Shown piece after piece: positions 7,939-16,169 of a DNA stretch of 33,954 nucleotides (the stretch's first letter is position 1; every line of letters starts with the position of its first letter). The stretch spans positions 1-33,954 of the forward strand of contig JBCBZH010000011.1 in the NCBI GenBank assembly GCA_039815415.1. The letters are read 5' to 3'. The stretch comes from JBCBZH01 sp039815415. Lineage in GTDB: Bacteria > Bacteroidota > Rhodothermia > Rhodothermales > Rubricoccaceae. Under the pieces are notes generated by a model, which saw nothing but the letters and a program-made list of their open reading frames with translations, did not search any database and was not told the DNA's origin. The translations under genes and the position numbers were made by a program.

Positions 7939-9576
7939 ATGTCCATTCCCTCCGATCTGCGCACAATGGCCCTCGCCGCCGTGGGGCTCGGCGTGCTCCT
8001 CGTGGGGATCGCCGTGGTGCAAGAGGCCTCCATCAGCGGGTGGTCCGAGGTCGAGGACATCCGACTTCGCTCCTCCCTCGTGGAGGGTGCTCGCCAGCTC
8101 GACGCTGACTTGACCGAGCGCATCGCGGCAACCGGCGAGCCCTTCATCGAGCTGGCGGCCCAGTCCGACGGCATCGCCAACACCCTGGTGGATCGGCTGG
8201 ACCAGCTCCCGCCCCACGCCCTTCCCATTCGGAATGTGTACTGGGTAACCCCTGGGATGCCCCCTACCCTCCTCCGCCTCACTCCCGACGCGAAGACGCT
8301 GGCCCCTGTGTCGTGGCAGGCCCTGGGAACGGAGTGGCAACGCTACTTCTCTCGCGAGGGCACCCCACTTCGTCAGGGCAGCCCCCTCGAGGTCAGCAAT
8401 GCCGATACGCCGGCGCACGCCCTGGCCTTTCCGGCCCTCCCCACACCCGACGCGCCCGTTCCGTACGTCGTCCTCGCGCTGGACTCAACCGCTCTCGCCA
8501 CCTCCGTCCTGCCGTCGCTTCTCCGCGACCACCTCGGCCTCGGGGAGACGTTCGACATTACCATCGGCCCTGAAGGCGAGCCGCCCGTCTACACGTCTCG
8601 CCCGGGCCTCACCACGCTCCCCCATCCGGACCTCGTGCAGCCCATCGGGGCGAGGCTGCTGACGGCTCTAACGCTAACTCTGACCCGAGACGAAGGGCAG
8701 GCGGCATTGAACGTCAATGCGGGCGAACTCACCTCAGGCGATGCGTTGTGGGAGATGCGCATTCAGCATCGCGCAGGGTCCATCGGAGCGGCCGCCAGCC
8801 GCCTCCGATGGCAGCAACGCGCCCTCGCATTTGCCGTGCTGGCGCTGCTGGCTGGAGCCGTCGCGCTTCTCATCCGCTCGGTGCTGGCACAACGCGCCCT
8901 CGCCCAGCGCCAGCTCGCCTTCGTGGCCGGCGTCACCCACGAGCTGAGGACACCGCTGTCGGTGCTTCACGCTGCGGGAGAGAACCTGTCGGATGGCGTG
9001 GTGGATGACCCCGAGGCGGCCCGCCGCTACGGAACCCTCGTCCGCGATGAGAGCCGTCGGCTGGCAGACATGGTGGAGACCGTGCTGACGTATGCCGGAG
9101 CCGAGGCGCCTACCGTGCGTCGCGCTCCGATCTTGATCGCAGACTGGGTTGAGGACGCCGTTGAGCAGGCCCGTCCGGCGCTGGACGAGACCGGCACCAC
9201 ACTCACGCTCGACCTCGCCCCAGATCTCCCGCCAGTTCACGGCGACACCGTCGCGCTGGCGACCGCCCTCCGCAACCTGATTGCGAACGCAGCGCGTCAT
9301 GGAGGCCCCTCAGTACAGATCTCTGCTCGCGCCACGCAGGGCGGCTCGCGTATCGAGCTGGCGGTCTCCGACGACGGCCCGGGGATTCCTCCTGCCAATC
9401 GCGAAGCCCTGTTCGAGCCCTTCGTCCGAGGCGCGGCGGCCATCGAGGCCCAGACGCCGGGGTCGGGCCTCGGGCTGGCGCTGGTGCGGCGCATCGTGGA
9501 GGCGCACAACGGAACGGTCGAACTGGCGGAAACACCCAAGACCACGTTCATCCTCACCCTCCCCGCCAGCTCGTGA
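7939..9576 (+). CDS. Sensor histidine kinase, second two-component system
   Basis: 545 residues. Membrane helices at about 9-27 and 294-313 enclose a periplasmic sensor of about 265 residues with no motif I recognise. As in the first kinase, the dimerisation domain follows the second helix closely, with phospho-accepting His334 in GVTHELRTPL. The ATPase domain has the N box (Asn446, Asn450), G1 box SDDGPGIP (about 477-484) and G2 box GSGLGLALVRR (about 508-518). Its last codons are formed by a motif copy (9564-9573), and its stop overlaps the start of its regulator (GTGA). It is paralogous in layout to the kinase at 341. Confidence 0.93.
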   Translation: MSIPSDLRTMALAAVGLGVLLVGIAVVQEASISGWSEVEDIRLRSSLVEGARQLDADLTERIAATGEPFIELAAQSDGIANTLVDRLDQLPPHALPIRNVYWVTPGMPPTLLRLTPDAKTLAPVSWQALGTEWQRYFSREGTPLRQGSPLEVSNADTPAHALAFPALPTPDAPVPYVVLALDSTALATSVLPSLLRDHLGLGETFDITIGPEGEPPVYTSRPGLTTLPHPDLVQPIGARLLTALTLTLTRDEGQAALNVNAGELTSGDALWEMRIQHRAGSIGAAASRLRWQQRALAFAVLALLAGAVALLIRSVLAQRALAQRQLAFVAGVTHELRTPLSVLHAAGENLSDGVVDDPEAARRYGTLVRDESRRLADMVETVLTYAGAEAPTVRRAPILIADWVEDAVEQARPALDETGTTLTLDLAPDLPPVHGDTVALATALRNLIANAARHGGPSVQISARATQGGSRIELAVSDDGPGIPPANREALFEPFVRGAAAIEAQTPGSGLGLALVRRIVEAHNGTVELAETPKTTFILTLPASS

Positions 9577-10256
9577 CGCGCCTGCTTCTCATCGAAGACG
9601 AGCCGGGGCTGGTGCTCACTCTCTCGGACCGGCTCCGCGCCGAGGGCTACGCTGTGGAGCACGCCGCTGATGGCGACACCGGATTTGAACGTGCCCTCGA
9701 GGCACCGTTCGACGTGATCCTGCTCGACGTGGGCCTCCCCGGCCGCAACGGCTTCGACGTGGTGCGCGACCTCCGCCAGCGCGAGGTCCACACGCCGGTG
9801 CTCATGCTGACTGCGCGTGGGCAGGTCACGGACCGGGTCATCGGCCTCAAGCTGGGCGCCGACGACTACCTCACGAAGCCCTTCGAGGCGGCCGAACTGC
9901 TAGCCCGGATCGAGGCTGTGCTGCGCCGTGCTGGCCGCGCGGCTCCCGGCCCCACCCGCCGCCATCGCTTTGGCGATGTCGTGGTAGACCTGGACCGGGC
10001 GGAGGTTCACCGACGCAACGTGCCCATCGAGCTGGCGGCCAAGGAGTTCGGGCTGCTCTGCTACCTGCTCGAGAACCGGGGCCGCGTGGTCACGCGCGAC
10101 GAGGCCCTCACGCACGTCTGGGGCTACGAGGCCATGCCGACGACGCGGACGGTGGACGTTCACATCGCGGGGCTCCGCCAGAAGCTCGAGGCCGAGCCGG
10201 GTCGGCCGCGCCACATTCTCACGGTCCACGGACGCGGGTACAAGCTCGTCCCCTGA
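9573..10256 (+). CDS. OmpR/PhoB-family response regulator
   Basis: 227 residues with a GTG start inside the kinase stop (GTGA overlap), which points to translational coupling. Receiver domain with acidic pair Glu8-Asp9, phospho-acceptor Asp52 (LLDVGLPGRNG), Thr80 and Lys102. The winged-helix output domain ends TTRTVDVHIAGLRQKLE and VHGRGYKLVP. It is the partner of the kinase just upstream. The flanking exported serine hydrolases share a TTGTTCG/GATG element in their upstream regions and are candidate targets (inference). Confidence 0.95.
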   Translation: MTRLLLIEDEPGLVLTLSDRLRAEGYAVEHAADGDTGFERALEAPFDVILLDVGLPGRNGFDVVRDLRQREVHTPVLMLTARGQVTDRVIGLKLGADDYLTKPFEAAELLARIEAVLRRAGRAAPGPTRRHRFGDVVVDLDRAEVHRRNVPIELAAKEFGLLCYLLENRGRVVTRDEALTHVWGYEAMPTTRTVDVHIAGLRQKLEAEPGRPRHILTVHGRGYKLVP

Positions 10257-10362
10257 GATGTTGGTGTCCCTCCAGAGCCTTTCGGTCTTTCTCGTGTACC
10301 TCGGGCTCAGGCCATTGCGTTGTTCGGTGATGGATATCGCATCCTGATGCTCTCCTCGATCC

Positions 10363-11652
10363 ATGCCGCTCTCTCGTCGCGTCCTTCTCGTACTGGCACT
10401 CCTGATCGCGGGGTCTGTGCCGGCCCTCGCTCAGCCAGGAATCCGTGAGACCGTAGAGGAGCTTGTCACGCCCTACGCCGAGCTCGCCATGTTCGACGGG
10501 GTCATTCTCTTGGCTCGCGGCGACACCGTCGTTCATCATGCTGCATACGGGCGGAGCTCGGTCGAGCTGGACGCTCCGCTCGTTCGCAGCTCTCGTTTTC
10601 GCATCGCGTCCATTTCCAAGGCGTTCACTGCCATTGCGATCGGGACGCTGGTGGACCAGGGGCTCCTCACGCTGGACACAACGCTGGATGCGTTCGCACC
10701 GTCCGTTCCCGAAGCGAACCGCATTACGATCGGCCAGCTCGTGACCCATCGGTCGGGCATCGTCCACATCAACGCGCTGGCGGCCTACGACCAGATAATG
10801 AAGAGCCACATCGAGCTGGACAGCCTCGTGCGCTGGATTGCGGACCAACCGCTCGACTTCGAGCCCGGCACCAGCTCGAACTACAGCAACGGCGGCTATG
10901 CGCTGCTTGCCCACGTTATCGAGAGGGCCGCTGGGCAGCCCTACGGGGACTACCTGGAGACCTCCATCCTCAGACCACTCGGTCTGATGGATACCGAGCA
11001 TGAGCAGCTCGACCAGATCGTTGACCGTCTGGCCCGTGGATACCAGCCAGGGACGCGAGCCGGAGTACACGCACCGGCTACCTACGTGGCGCCCGACATC
11101 AAGATCGGCGGAGGGTCTATTGTGTCCTCAGCACCAGACCTGCTGCGTTTCGTCCGCTCGCTCGACCGTGACGACGTGGTATCCAGCGCGCTTGCCGACT
11201 CGCTTCTTGGCACCAGCCCAGTCCGGTATCTCTCGGGCCGGGCTCCTGGCTACAACGCCGTGGTGATGCGAAATCGGCCGCAGGACTTGACGGCAATCGT
11301 GCTCTCCAACAGCTACGCGGTCACGGCCAACTCACTTGCGCCTGCGCTCCTTGGCCTTCTCTCCGGCACACCCGCTCCTGCCAACGCCCTGACGCCCAGC
11401 GCCTCGACCATCGACTGGAGTGGGTCCTATGACTGGCCCTCTTCGTACGACAATGACTTCGAGATCCGGCGAGCTGGCGAGGGCTGGCTCTACGACGAAG
11501 GGCCGCATGGGGACCAGACGGCGGCCGTCCCTCTCGCCGATGGCACGCTTCTGCTGCCTCTGTACGACACCCGCTGTGCGCGGCCTGAGGGTGGAGACCT
11601 GATCTGTACCGCTCCGTGGACCAGCCAGTCTCTCGTGCTTTCGAGGCGCTAG
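10363..11652 (+). CDS. Exported serine hydrolase of the beta-lactamase/esterase family
   Basis: 429 residues with signal peptide (residues 1-23, ALA-Q). Catalytic SxxK is Ser83-Ile-Ser-Lys86, and the second motif YSN is 174-176 (SSNYSNGGYALL). The last motif is not a typical KTG or HxG. It belongs to the same COG1680 fold as the protein at 6337-7797 but is only distantly similar. The two enzymes bracket the second two-component system, so they may act together on a cell-wall or ester substrate that the kinase senses. Substrate not predictable. Confidence 0.87.
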   Translation: MPLSRRVLLVLALLIAGSVPALAQPGIRETVEELVTPYAELAMFDGVILLARGDTVVHHAAYGRSSVELDAPLVRSSRFRIASISKAFTAIAIGTLVDQGLLTLDTTLDAFAPSVPEANRITIGQLVTHRSGIVHINALAAYDQIMKSHIELDSLVRWIADQPLDFEPGTSSNYSNGGYALLAHVIERAAGQPYGDYLETSILRPLGLMDTEHEQLDQIVDRLARGYQPGTRAGVHAPATYVAPDIKIGGGSIVSSAPDLLRFVRSLDRDDVVSSALADSLLGTSPVRYLSGRAPGYNAVVMRNRPQDLTAIVLSNSYAVTANSLAPALLGLLSGTPAPANALTPSASTIDWSGSYDWPSSYDNDFEIRRAGEGWLYDEGPHGDQTAAVPLADGTLLLPLYDTRCARPEGGDLICTAPWTSQSLVLSRR

Positions 11653-11724
11653 AAGCGTGGTTGTGCAGCAGATTGCTTGTCACAGCATCCCGCTGAGGCC
11701 GCCAGGGTGAAGCGAAGACACGTG

Positions 11725-11750
11725 CCTTCGCCAGCTCGAGGGGGCGAAGG
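11725..11750. repeat. Hairpin built around a motif copy
   Basis: CCTTCGCC (11725-11732) and GGCGAAGG (11743-11750) form an 8-bp perfect stem with the motif core in the loop. It lies in the 149-base gap between the serine hydrolase and the dioxygenase. It may act as a terminator or transcript-end structure, but no T-tract is present. I see nothing else in this gap. Confidence 0.5.
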
Positions 11751-11801
11751 ACCTCTGCTGATTGGCAGTGCGTTGGCTGCCCCCCAAATGCTGCCCCAAC
11801 C

Positions 11802-12737
11802 ATGTCGCCTCCTCTCACCGGTCTTCACCACGTCACGGTCATCTGTGGCCCTGCTCAACGGCACCTCGACTTCTACGCGGGCCACCTCGGGCTGAGGCTC
11901 GTCAAGCAGACCGTCAACTTCGACGACCCCGGCACCTACCATCTGTACTTCGCCGATGGCGAGGCCCGGCCTGGATCGGTGTGGACCTCGTTCCCGTGGG
12001 CGAACGGGCGCCGAGGGCGAGCTGGCGCGGGCCAGGCGACCGCTACGGCCTATGCGGTCTCTCCTGGTGCCGTGGAAGCCTGGCAGAACGCGCTCGCCGA
12101 AACTGGCGAGGATATCGGCAACCGCTTTGAACGCTTCGGCGAGACTGGCCTCCGCCTCGTCGACCCCGACGGGCTGGTGATCGAGCTGATCGAAACCGAG
12201 GGAGCCGACGGCCAGTGGGCCGAGGGCTCGGTGCCGATAGATCGCGCGCTGGGCACGTTTCACAGCGTCACGCTCTGCTCACGCGCGCCGGAGTCTACTG
12301 CGCTGCTTCTCACTGAAGCCTACGGGTATCGCCAGCTCGACCAGGAGGGCGACCGCCTCCGGCTCGTCAATGACGCGGCGCCGCACGCCCGCTACGTGGA
12401 TCTGTTCTGCGAGCCCGCTGCGGAGATCGGCCAGATGGGCACCGGCACCGTCCATCACGTCGCCTTCCGTGCACCTACCGATGAGGCCGAGCTGGAGGTC
12501 CGCGAGAGGCTCCTCTCGATGGGCTTGCAGCCCACACCGGTCATCGACCGCCAGTACTTTCACTCGGTCTACACGCGTGAGCCCGGCGGCATTCTGTTCG
12601 AGATCGCTACCGACCCGCCCGGATTCGCTGTAGATGAGCCCGCCGACCAACTCGGACAGACGCTCAAGCTGCCTCCGCAGTATGAGACCCAGCGAACCGC
12701 CATCGAAGCCCGGCTGGAGCCCCTCCGGCTTCCGTAG
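11802..12737 (+). CDS. Ring-cleaving dioxygenase of the glyoxalase/VOC superfamily
   Basis: 311 residues forming two vicinal-oxygen-chelate modules (about 5-135 and 150-275). The opening GLHHVTVICGPAQRHLDFY and the pattern NFDDPGTYHLYFADG...PGSVWTSFPW match the MhqO/CatE-like ring-cleaving dioxygenase group. Expected metal ligands are His9 or His10, a His in TVHHVAFR (218/219) and Glu267 in GGILFEIATD. Such enzymes open hydroquinone- or catechol-type rings with Fe(II) and are linked to quinone resistance in Firmicutes; the substrate here is unknown. It appears to be a single-gene unit. Confidence 0.82.
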   Translation: MSPPLTGLHHVTVICGPAQRHLDFYAGHLGLRLVKQTVNFDDPGTYHLYFADGEARPGSVWTSFPWANGRRGRAGAGQATATAYAVSPGAVEAWQNALAETGEDIGNRFERFGETGLRLVDPDGLVIELIETEGADGQWAEGSVPIDRALGTFHSVTLCSRAPESTALLLTEAYGYRQLDQEGDRLRLVNDAAPHARYVDLFCEPAAEIGQMGTGTVHHVAFRAPTDEAELEVRERLLSMGLQPTPVIDRQYFHSVYTREPGGILFEIATDPPGFAVDEPADQLGQTLKLPPQYETQRTAIEARLEPLRLP

Positions 12738-12808
12738 GAACCGCTCTCTAGGTCTATAGGCTCCGTCTGCCCCCCGGCGAGCCTTCGCGGGATTCCCTTA
12801 CGTGGCCC

Positions 12809-12825
12809 CTACACAATGGATGTAG
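12809..12825. promoter_or_regulatory. Short dyad CTACA-N7-TGTAG upstream of the copper region
   Basis: A 5-bp inverted repeat (CTACA 12809-12813, TGTAG 12821-12825) lies in the 146-base gap before the GTG at 12884. TACA/TGTA half-sites occur in CopY-type copper operators, but the spacing here (7) differs from theirs (2). This is therefore a weak operator candidate. Confidence 0.22.
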
Positions 12826-12883
12826 CTTGCCCGCGTTTTCCCTGCGCCTATCCCGCAGAAGACTGCGTTTCGCCCCGCTTCTT

Positions 12884-13234
12884 GTGAACCGCCTCTGGAT
12901 TCTCAGCAGCCGCTTGATTGTCGTGTGCGCTCTGCTCACGAGCACGCAGGGCATTCTGTGCATTCAGGGCGAGTTTATGGTACAACAGGGGTGGCTTTCG
13001 CAGAGCTTCTGCGACAGCCAAAGGATGCAGGAGCATCAGAACCATGAGCAGGAGCAAGGCCCAACGGCGGTGATGCCGTTGGTACTGGCTGTGGCTATTG
13101 AGGCTTCCAGTACCATGGTCCCCCCGGATCGCTGGAGCCAAGGCGAGGTGCTCACCGTACGGAATGCCCGGGCGCCCGTGTCGCCCCATCTGGAGGATGT
13201 CTTCCGACCGCCGCGCGCGGTCCACTCCGCCTAG
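12884..13234 (+). CDS. Small exported/membrane protein, Cys-poor paralogue of the 18465 gene
   Basis: 116 residues from a GTG at 12884. A TTG start at 12827 is in frame, but the GTG start aligns the N terminus exactly with the paralogue at 18465 (MN-L...STQG). One N-terminal hydrophobic segment (about 4-27) is followed by a polar region with RMQEHQNHEQ and a C-terminal EDVFRPPRAVHSA that matches RDIFRPPRTV in the paralogue. Relative to the paralogue it lacks about 15 residues carrying two of the three clustered Cys. Proteins of this type commonly precede TonB receptor genes in Bacteroidota; function unknown. It directly precedes the MbnP/MbnH/OprC-like cluster. Confidence 0.65.
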   Translation: MNRLWILSSRLIVVCALLTSTQGILCIQGEFMVQQGWLSQSFCDSQRMQEHQNHEQEQGPTAVMPLVLAVAIEASSTMVPPDRWSQGEVLTVRNARAPVSPHLEDVFRPPRAVHSA

Positions 13235-13249
13235 CGAGCTGGCGACCTC

Positions 13250-13267
13250 GTGCCTGATGACAGGCAC
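13250..13267 (+). terminator. Compact stem-loop after the small protein gene
   Basis: GTGCCTG (13250-13256), loop ATGA, CAGGCAC (13261-13267) is a perfect 7-bp stem. It lies 16 bases after the stop of the small protein and just behind a motif copy (13235-13244). No T-tract follows, so the terminator reading is tentative. Confidence 0.35.
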
Positions 13268-13356
13268 ATCGCTGCTCCTCCGCTCGCGTCACTGCCCTGC
13301 CCTCGTCTGACATAGAGGGACCCACGTTGTGCCCGTACGCCACGGGCTGGCGGTGC

Positions 13357-13371
13357 CGTGCTTCAAGCACG
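13357..13371. promoter_or_regulatory. 15-base dyad, candidate operator of the MbnP operon
   Basis: CGTGCTT-C-AAGCACG is a perfect inverted repeat with a single central base, 107 bases before the chosen start of the mbnP-like gene. The size and symmetry suit a dimeric repressor. It could also be a small hairpin. No sister copy is seen in the window. Confidence 0.3.
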
Positions 13372-13478
13372 CAACAGGGCTGTCCGAGTGACTCGGTTCC
13401 TTCGACATCTCGTGCGAGATGCGCACGCTCACGCTGCACTGGTCAGCCCTCACGCGCACCGCACCCTTCCAGATTCTC

Positions 13479-14321
13479 ATGTCTTCGCTTTTCTCGCGTG
13501 CGCTTCGCACGCTCGGCGCTGCCGCATGCGGCCTCGTCATGCTCTCCGGCTGTGATGCCACCCCAGACACGGCCATGCTCACCCTCAACGTGGACCCGAT
13601 GGCGGGCGGCTCGGCACTCCAGGCTGGCCAGCCGTTCCAGGTCGATGGCCGTACGGGCCAGCTCGACGTGGCCCGTATGTACCTCTCGGACATTGTCCTG
13701 CTTCATGAGGATGGCCGCGAGGTCAGCCTGACTGCCGACCCAATCACGGTTCGCGCCCGCCAGCTCGACGACACCGAGATCCAGCACACCGTTACCGATC
13801 GTTACGTGCTCGTCAGAGGCGATGCCGGCCGCACGTCGGTCTCGCTCGGCGAAGTCCCCTCCGGCACCTACACCGGGGTCCGCTTCATGCTCGGCGTCGA
13901 TGGCCTCGACAACCGAATTGCGATGGAGGATGCCCCCGCCAGCCACCCGTTGGCGAACCAGACGCCGTCTATGCACTGGAACTGGAACGCCGGCTACGTC
14001 TTCCTCCGAATGGACGGATTGCTAGACATCAACGGGGACGGCACGCCCGATCCGGCTGTGGGCGACCCGGGTTCAGCCGACTCCGGCCAGTGGCGCCTGC
14101 ACCTGGGCCAAACCGCCAACGCGACGAGCGTCGAGCTGACGCAGGACTTTGAGATCGAAGGCGGCGAGATGGAGTCGCTGGACCTCGAGGTCGACTTCGC
14201 CGAGTTTGTTGATGGCACCAACTATGACCTCCCCGAGCGCCGCTTCTGCATGACTGGCGGCTGCGCGGACGTGGTCAACGTAGCCAAGGCCAACGTCGCC
14301 TCGGCGTTCTCGCTCCGCTAG
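13479..14321 (+). CDS. MbnP-like copper-binding periplasmic lipoprotein
   Basis: 280 residues from the ATG at 13479, which gives a clean lipoprotein signal (MLSGC, lipidated Cys25); an ATG 60 bases upstream adds 20 residues in front. The family pattern is visible: LDVARMYLSDIVL (about 62-74), VPSGTYTGVRFMLGVD (126-141) and MHWNWNAGYVF (165-175). In characterised MbnP, copper is bound after a partner di-heme enzyme (MbnH) converts a Trp to kynurenine. The Trp-rich motif with His166, and His208, are candidate sites here (inference). A CMTGGC pair lies at 257-262. The MbnH-like gene starts seven bases downstream. Confidence 0.8.
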   Translation: MSSLFSRALRTLGAAACGLVMLSGCDATPDTAMLTLNVDPMAGGSALQAGQPFQVDGRTGQLDVARMYLSDIVLLHEDGREVSLTADPITVRARQLDDTEIQHTVTDRYVLVRGDAGRTSVSLGEVPSGTYTGVRFMLGVDGLDNRIAMEDAPASHPLANQTPSMHWNWNAGYVFLRMDGLLDINGDGTPDPAVGDPGSADSGQWRLHLGQTANATSVELTQDFEIEGGEMESLDLEVDFAEFVDGTNYDLPERRFCMTGGCADVVNVAKANVASAFSLR

Positions 14322-14328
14322 GAGCGCC

Positions 14329-15345
14329 ATGCGCCCCCTCGCTCGGATTGGCGCACTCGGACTGGCGGCGGCCCTCGTGGCCGTCGCCAGCGGGTGCGAT
14401 GTATCCAACCCATCGGCGCCTGCTCGAGTGAACGTGCCGCTCCCCGAGGGCTTCGATCCACTGCCGGTGCCCCCGCAGAACCCGCTCCGTCCAGAGCGTG
14501 TCGCGCTGGGCGAGCGGCTCTTCTTCGACCCGCGCCTCTCGCGAGACCAGACAATCTCGTGTGGCTCGTGTCACCTTCCCGAGCTGGCATTCTCAGACGG
14601 CGCAGCCAAGAGCACAGGCGTAGACGGGCGCATCGGCCTCCGCAACTCGCCCTCGCTGCTCAACGTGGCCTACCGCCCGGTTCTGTTCTGGGACGGTGGC
14701 GCCCTGTTCCTCGAAGGCCAGGCGTTGGTTCCTCTCGAGGACGAGCACGAGATGGATGTCCCGATCGACACCGTGCTGGCACGCCTTCGCGCCGATGCCT
14801 CCTACATGGATCAGTTCGAAGCCGCGTTCGATGGCGAGGGTCCGAGCATCCAGACGTTCACCTACGCGCTGGCGGCCTTCCAGCGCACCATCGTCAGCGC
14901 GCCGACACGCTTCGACCGGTTCCGAGCGGGCGGTACCGATGCGCTGACCGCGACCGAGCAGCGCGGCCTTGAGCTGTTCGACCTCCACTGCCAGGCCTGC
15001 CATGCCGGCCCCCTCCTAACCTCCGACGGCTATCAGAACAACGGCGCGACCGTCACCGACGCGGACCCGGGCCGCGAGCGCATCACGCATGACGCCGTTG
15101 ATCGAGGGCGCTTCAAGGTCCCAAGCCTCCGAGGCGTTGCTGGAACAGCCCCCTACTTCCACGATGGCCGCTTCGAGACGCTTGCCGACGTGGTGGACCA
15201 CTACGACCGGGGCGGCGATGGCACGCCCAACCAGAGCCTCGAGGTTCGCCCTCTCCGGCTCACCGAGGCCCAGCGATCTGCGCTCGTCGCGTTCCTGACG
15301 ACGCTCGACGACGAGCCCGCCCTCATCGACCGAACCGCACCATGA
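14329..15345 (+). CDS. MbnH-like di-heme cytochrome c peroxidase family enzyme
   Basis: 338 residues, lipoprotein signal (VASGC, Cys23). Two c-type heme sites: CGSCH at 78-82 and CQACH at 221-225. RNSPSLLNVAYRPVLFWDGG (105-124) and PYFHDGRFETLADVVDHYDRGG are typical of the MauG/CcpA superfamily, so it is a periplasmic di-heme oxidase or peroxidase. Its position right behind the MbnP-like gene and its length support the MbnH subgroup, which oxidises a Trp of MbnP to kynurenine, rather than a general H2O2-detoxifying peroxidase. The stop overlaps the next start (ATGA). Confidence 0.85.
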   Translation: MRPLARIGALGLAAALVAVASGCDVSNPSAPARVNVPLPEGFDPLPVPPQNPLRPERVALGERLFFDPRLSRDQTISCGSCHLPELAFSDGAAKSTGVDGRIGLRNSPSLLNVAYRPVLFWDGGALFLEGQALVPLEDEHEMDVPIDTVLARLRADASYMDQFEAAFDGEGPSIQTFTYALAAFQRTIVSAPTRFDRFRAGGTDALTATEQRGLELFDLHCQACHAGPLLTSDGYQNNGATVTDADPGRERITHDAVDRGRFKVPSLRGVAGTAPYFHDGRFETLADVVDHYDRGGDGTPNQSLEVRPLRLTEAQRSALVAFLTTLDDEPALIDRTAP

Positions 15346-16169
15346 CGCACCGATTTCAGCTCGTCGGGCTGGTGGCCGCTCTCGCGTTGATCGCTGGGTG
15401 CGTGCCAGACAACGTCTCCGACTTCGACTTCAAAGCTCTTCAGCCTCCGGCCCCGCCGCCCGAGCTGACGGGCGACGTGCTGGTGGGCAACGAGTCTGCT
15501 GGCCCGCTCACTGTGGAGCTGTACGCGGACCGAGGCGGCGCTCACCTCGGAATGAACGCCCTGAGTGCCCGAATCGCTCGCGGCGGAGCGCAGCAGACCA
15601 ACGCGCGGATCACATGGACGGCCACTCCTACCGACGGCCCCGCTGCAGGCGTCGAGCTGGCGACTGTGGACCCGCCAACACAAGCCGACGCCGAGGGCTT
15701 CTTCCGAGGTGAAGCGTTCCTCCTCACACCAGACACCACGGCGCGGTCCTTCGAGATCACGGTGCAGATCACACCGCTGGATGGCGCTACCCAGGAGGCC
15801 ACGTTTGCCGTAGACGCGCGCAACGACATCTGGCAGCAGATCTCGGACGACCTGTTGATCTCGTGGGTCTCGCCAGCTCGACCGGTGGTGGGCGCCAACA
15901 CGTTCGAGGTCGCCGCACATCGCTGGACCGGGACCACCTTCGAGGCCGTGGATGGCGCCACGCCGAGCCTGTCCCCCTACATGGACATGGGTGGCGGCGA
16001 CGGGCACTCCACGCCGTTCACCGAGCCCACTGGCGTCGGCAACGGGCGCTACCGCTCCACCGTCGACTTCATCATGTCGGGCGGCTGGGAGATGGGCGTG
16101 TCTCTAGCCCTTCCAGGACGCCCGACCGACACCATCCGATTCGTCGGATACACCGTCTACGAGCCATGA
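15342..16169 (+). CDS. YtkA-like lipoprotein in the copper operon
   Basis: 275 residues, lipoprotein signal (LIAGC, Cys20), overlapping both neighbours by ATGA. The N-terminal half looks like an immunoglobulin-type beta domain. The C-terminal part (about 185-255), with YMDMGGGDGHSTPF (213-226) and GNGRYRSTVDFIMSGGWEMGV, matches the YtkA-like pattern, where a Met/His-rich loop precedes a G-Y-x-x-x-x-x-F-x-M-x-G-x-W strand. Met214, Met216, His222 and Met245 could bind Cu(I). A copper-binding or delivery role is inferred from the motif and operon partners. Confidence 0.68.
   Translation: MTHRFQLVGLVAALALIAGCVPDNVSDFDFKALQPPAPPPELTGDVLVGNESAGPLTVELYADRGGAHLGMNALSARIARGGAQQTNARITWTATPTDGPAAGVELATVDPPTQADAEGFFRGEAFLLTPDTTARSFEITVQITPLDGATQEATFAVDARNDIWQQISDDLLISWVSPARPVVGANTFEVAAHRWTGTTFEAVDGATPSLSPYMDMGGGDGHSTPFTEPTGVGNGRYRSTVDFIMSGGWEMGVSLALPGRPTDTIRFVGYTVYEP

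Noticed and set aside
7798..8418. Upstream extension of the minus-strand serine hydrolase to a 693-residue protein
   Set aside because: It overlaps the divergent kinase gene and would bury the signal peptide; the ATG at 7797 is preferred.
15863..16165. Upstream extension of the OprC-like receptor
   Set aside because: Lies inside the YtkA-like gene; the ATG at 16166 overlaps that gene's stop and starts a proper signal peptide.
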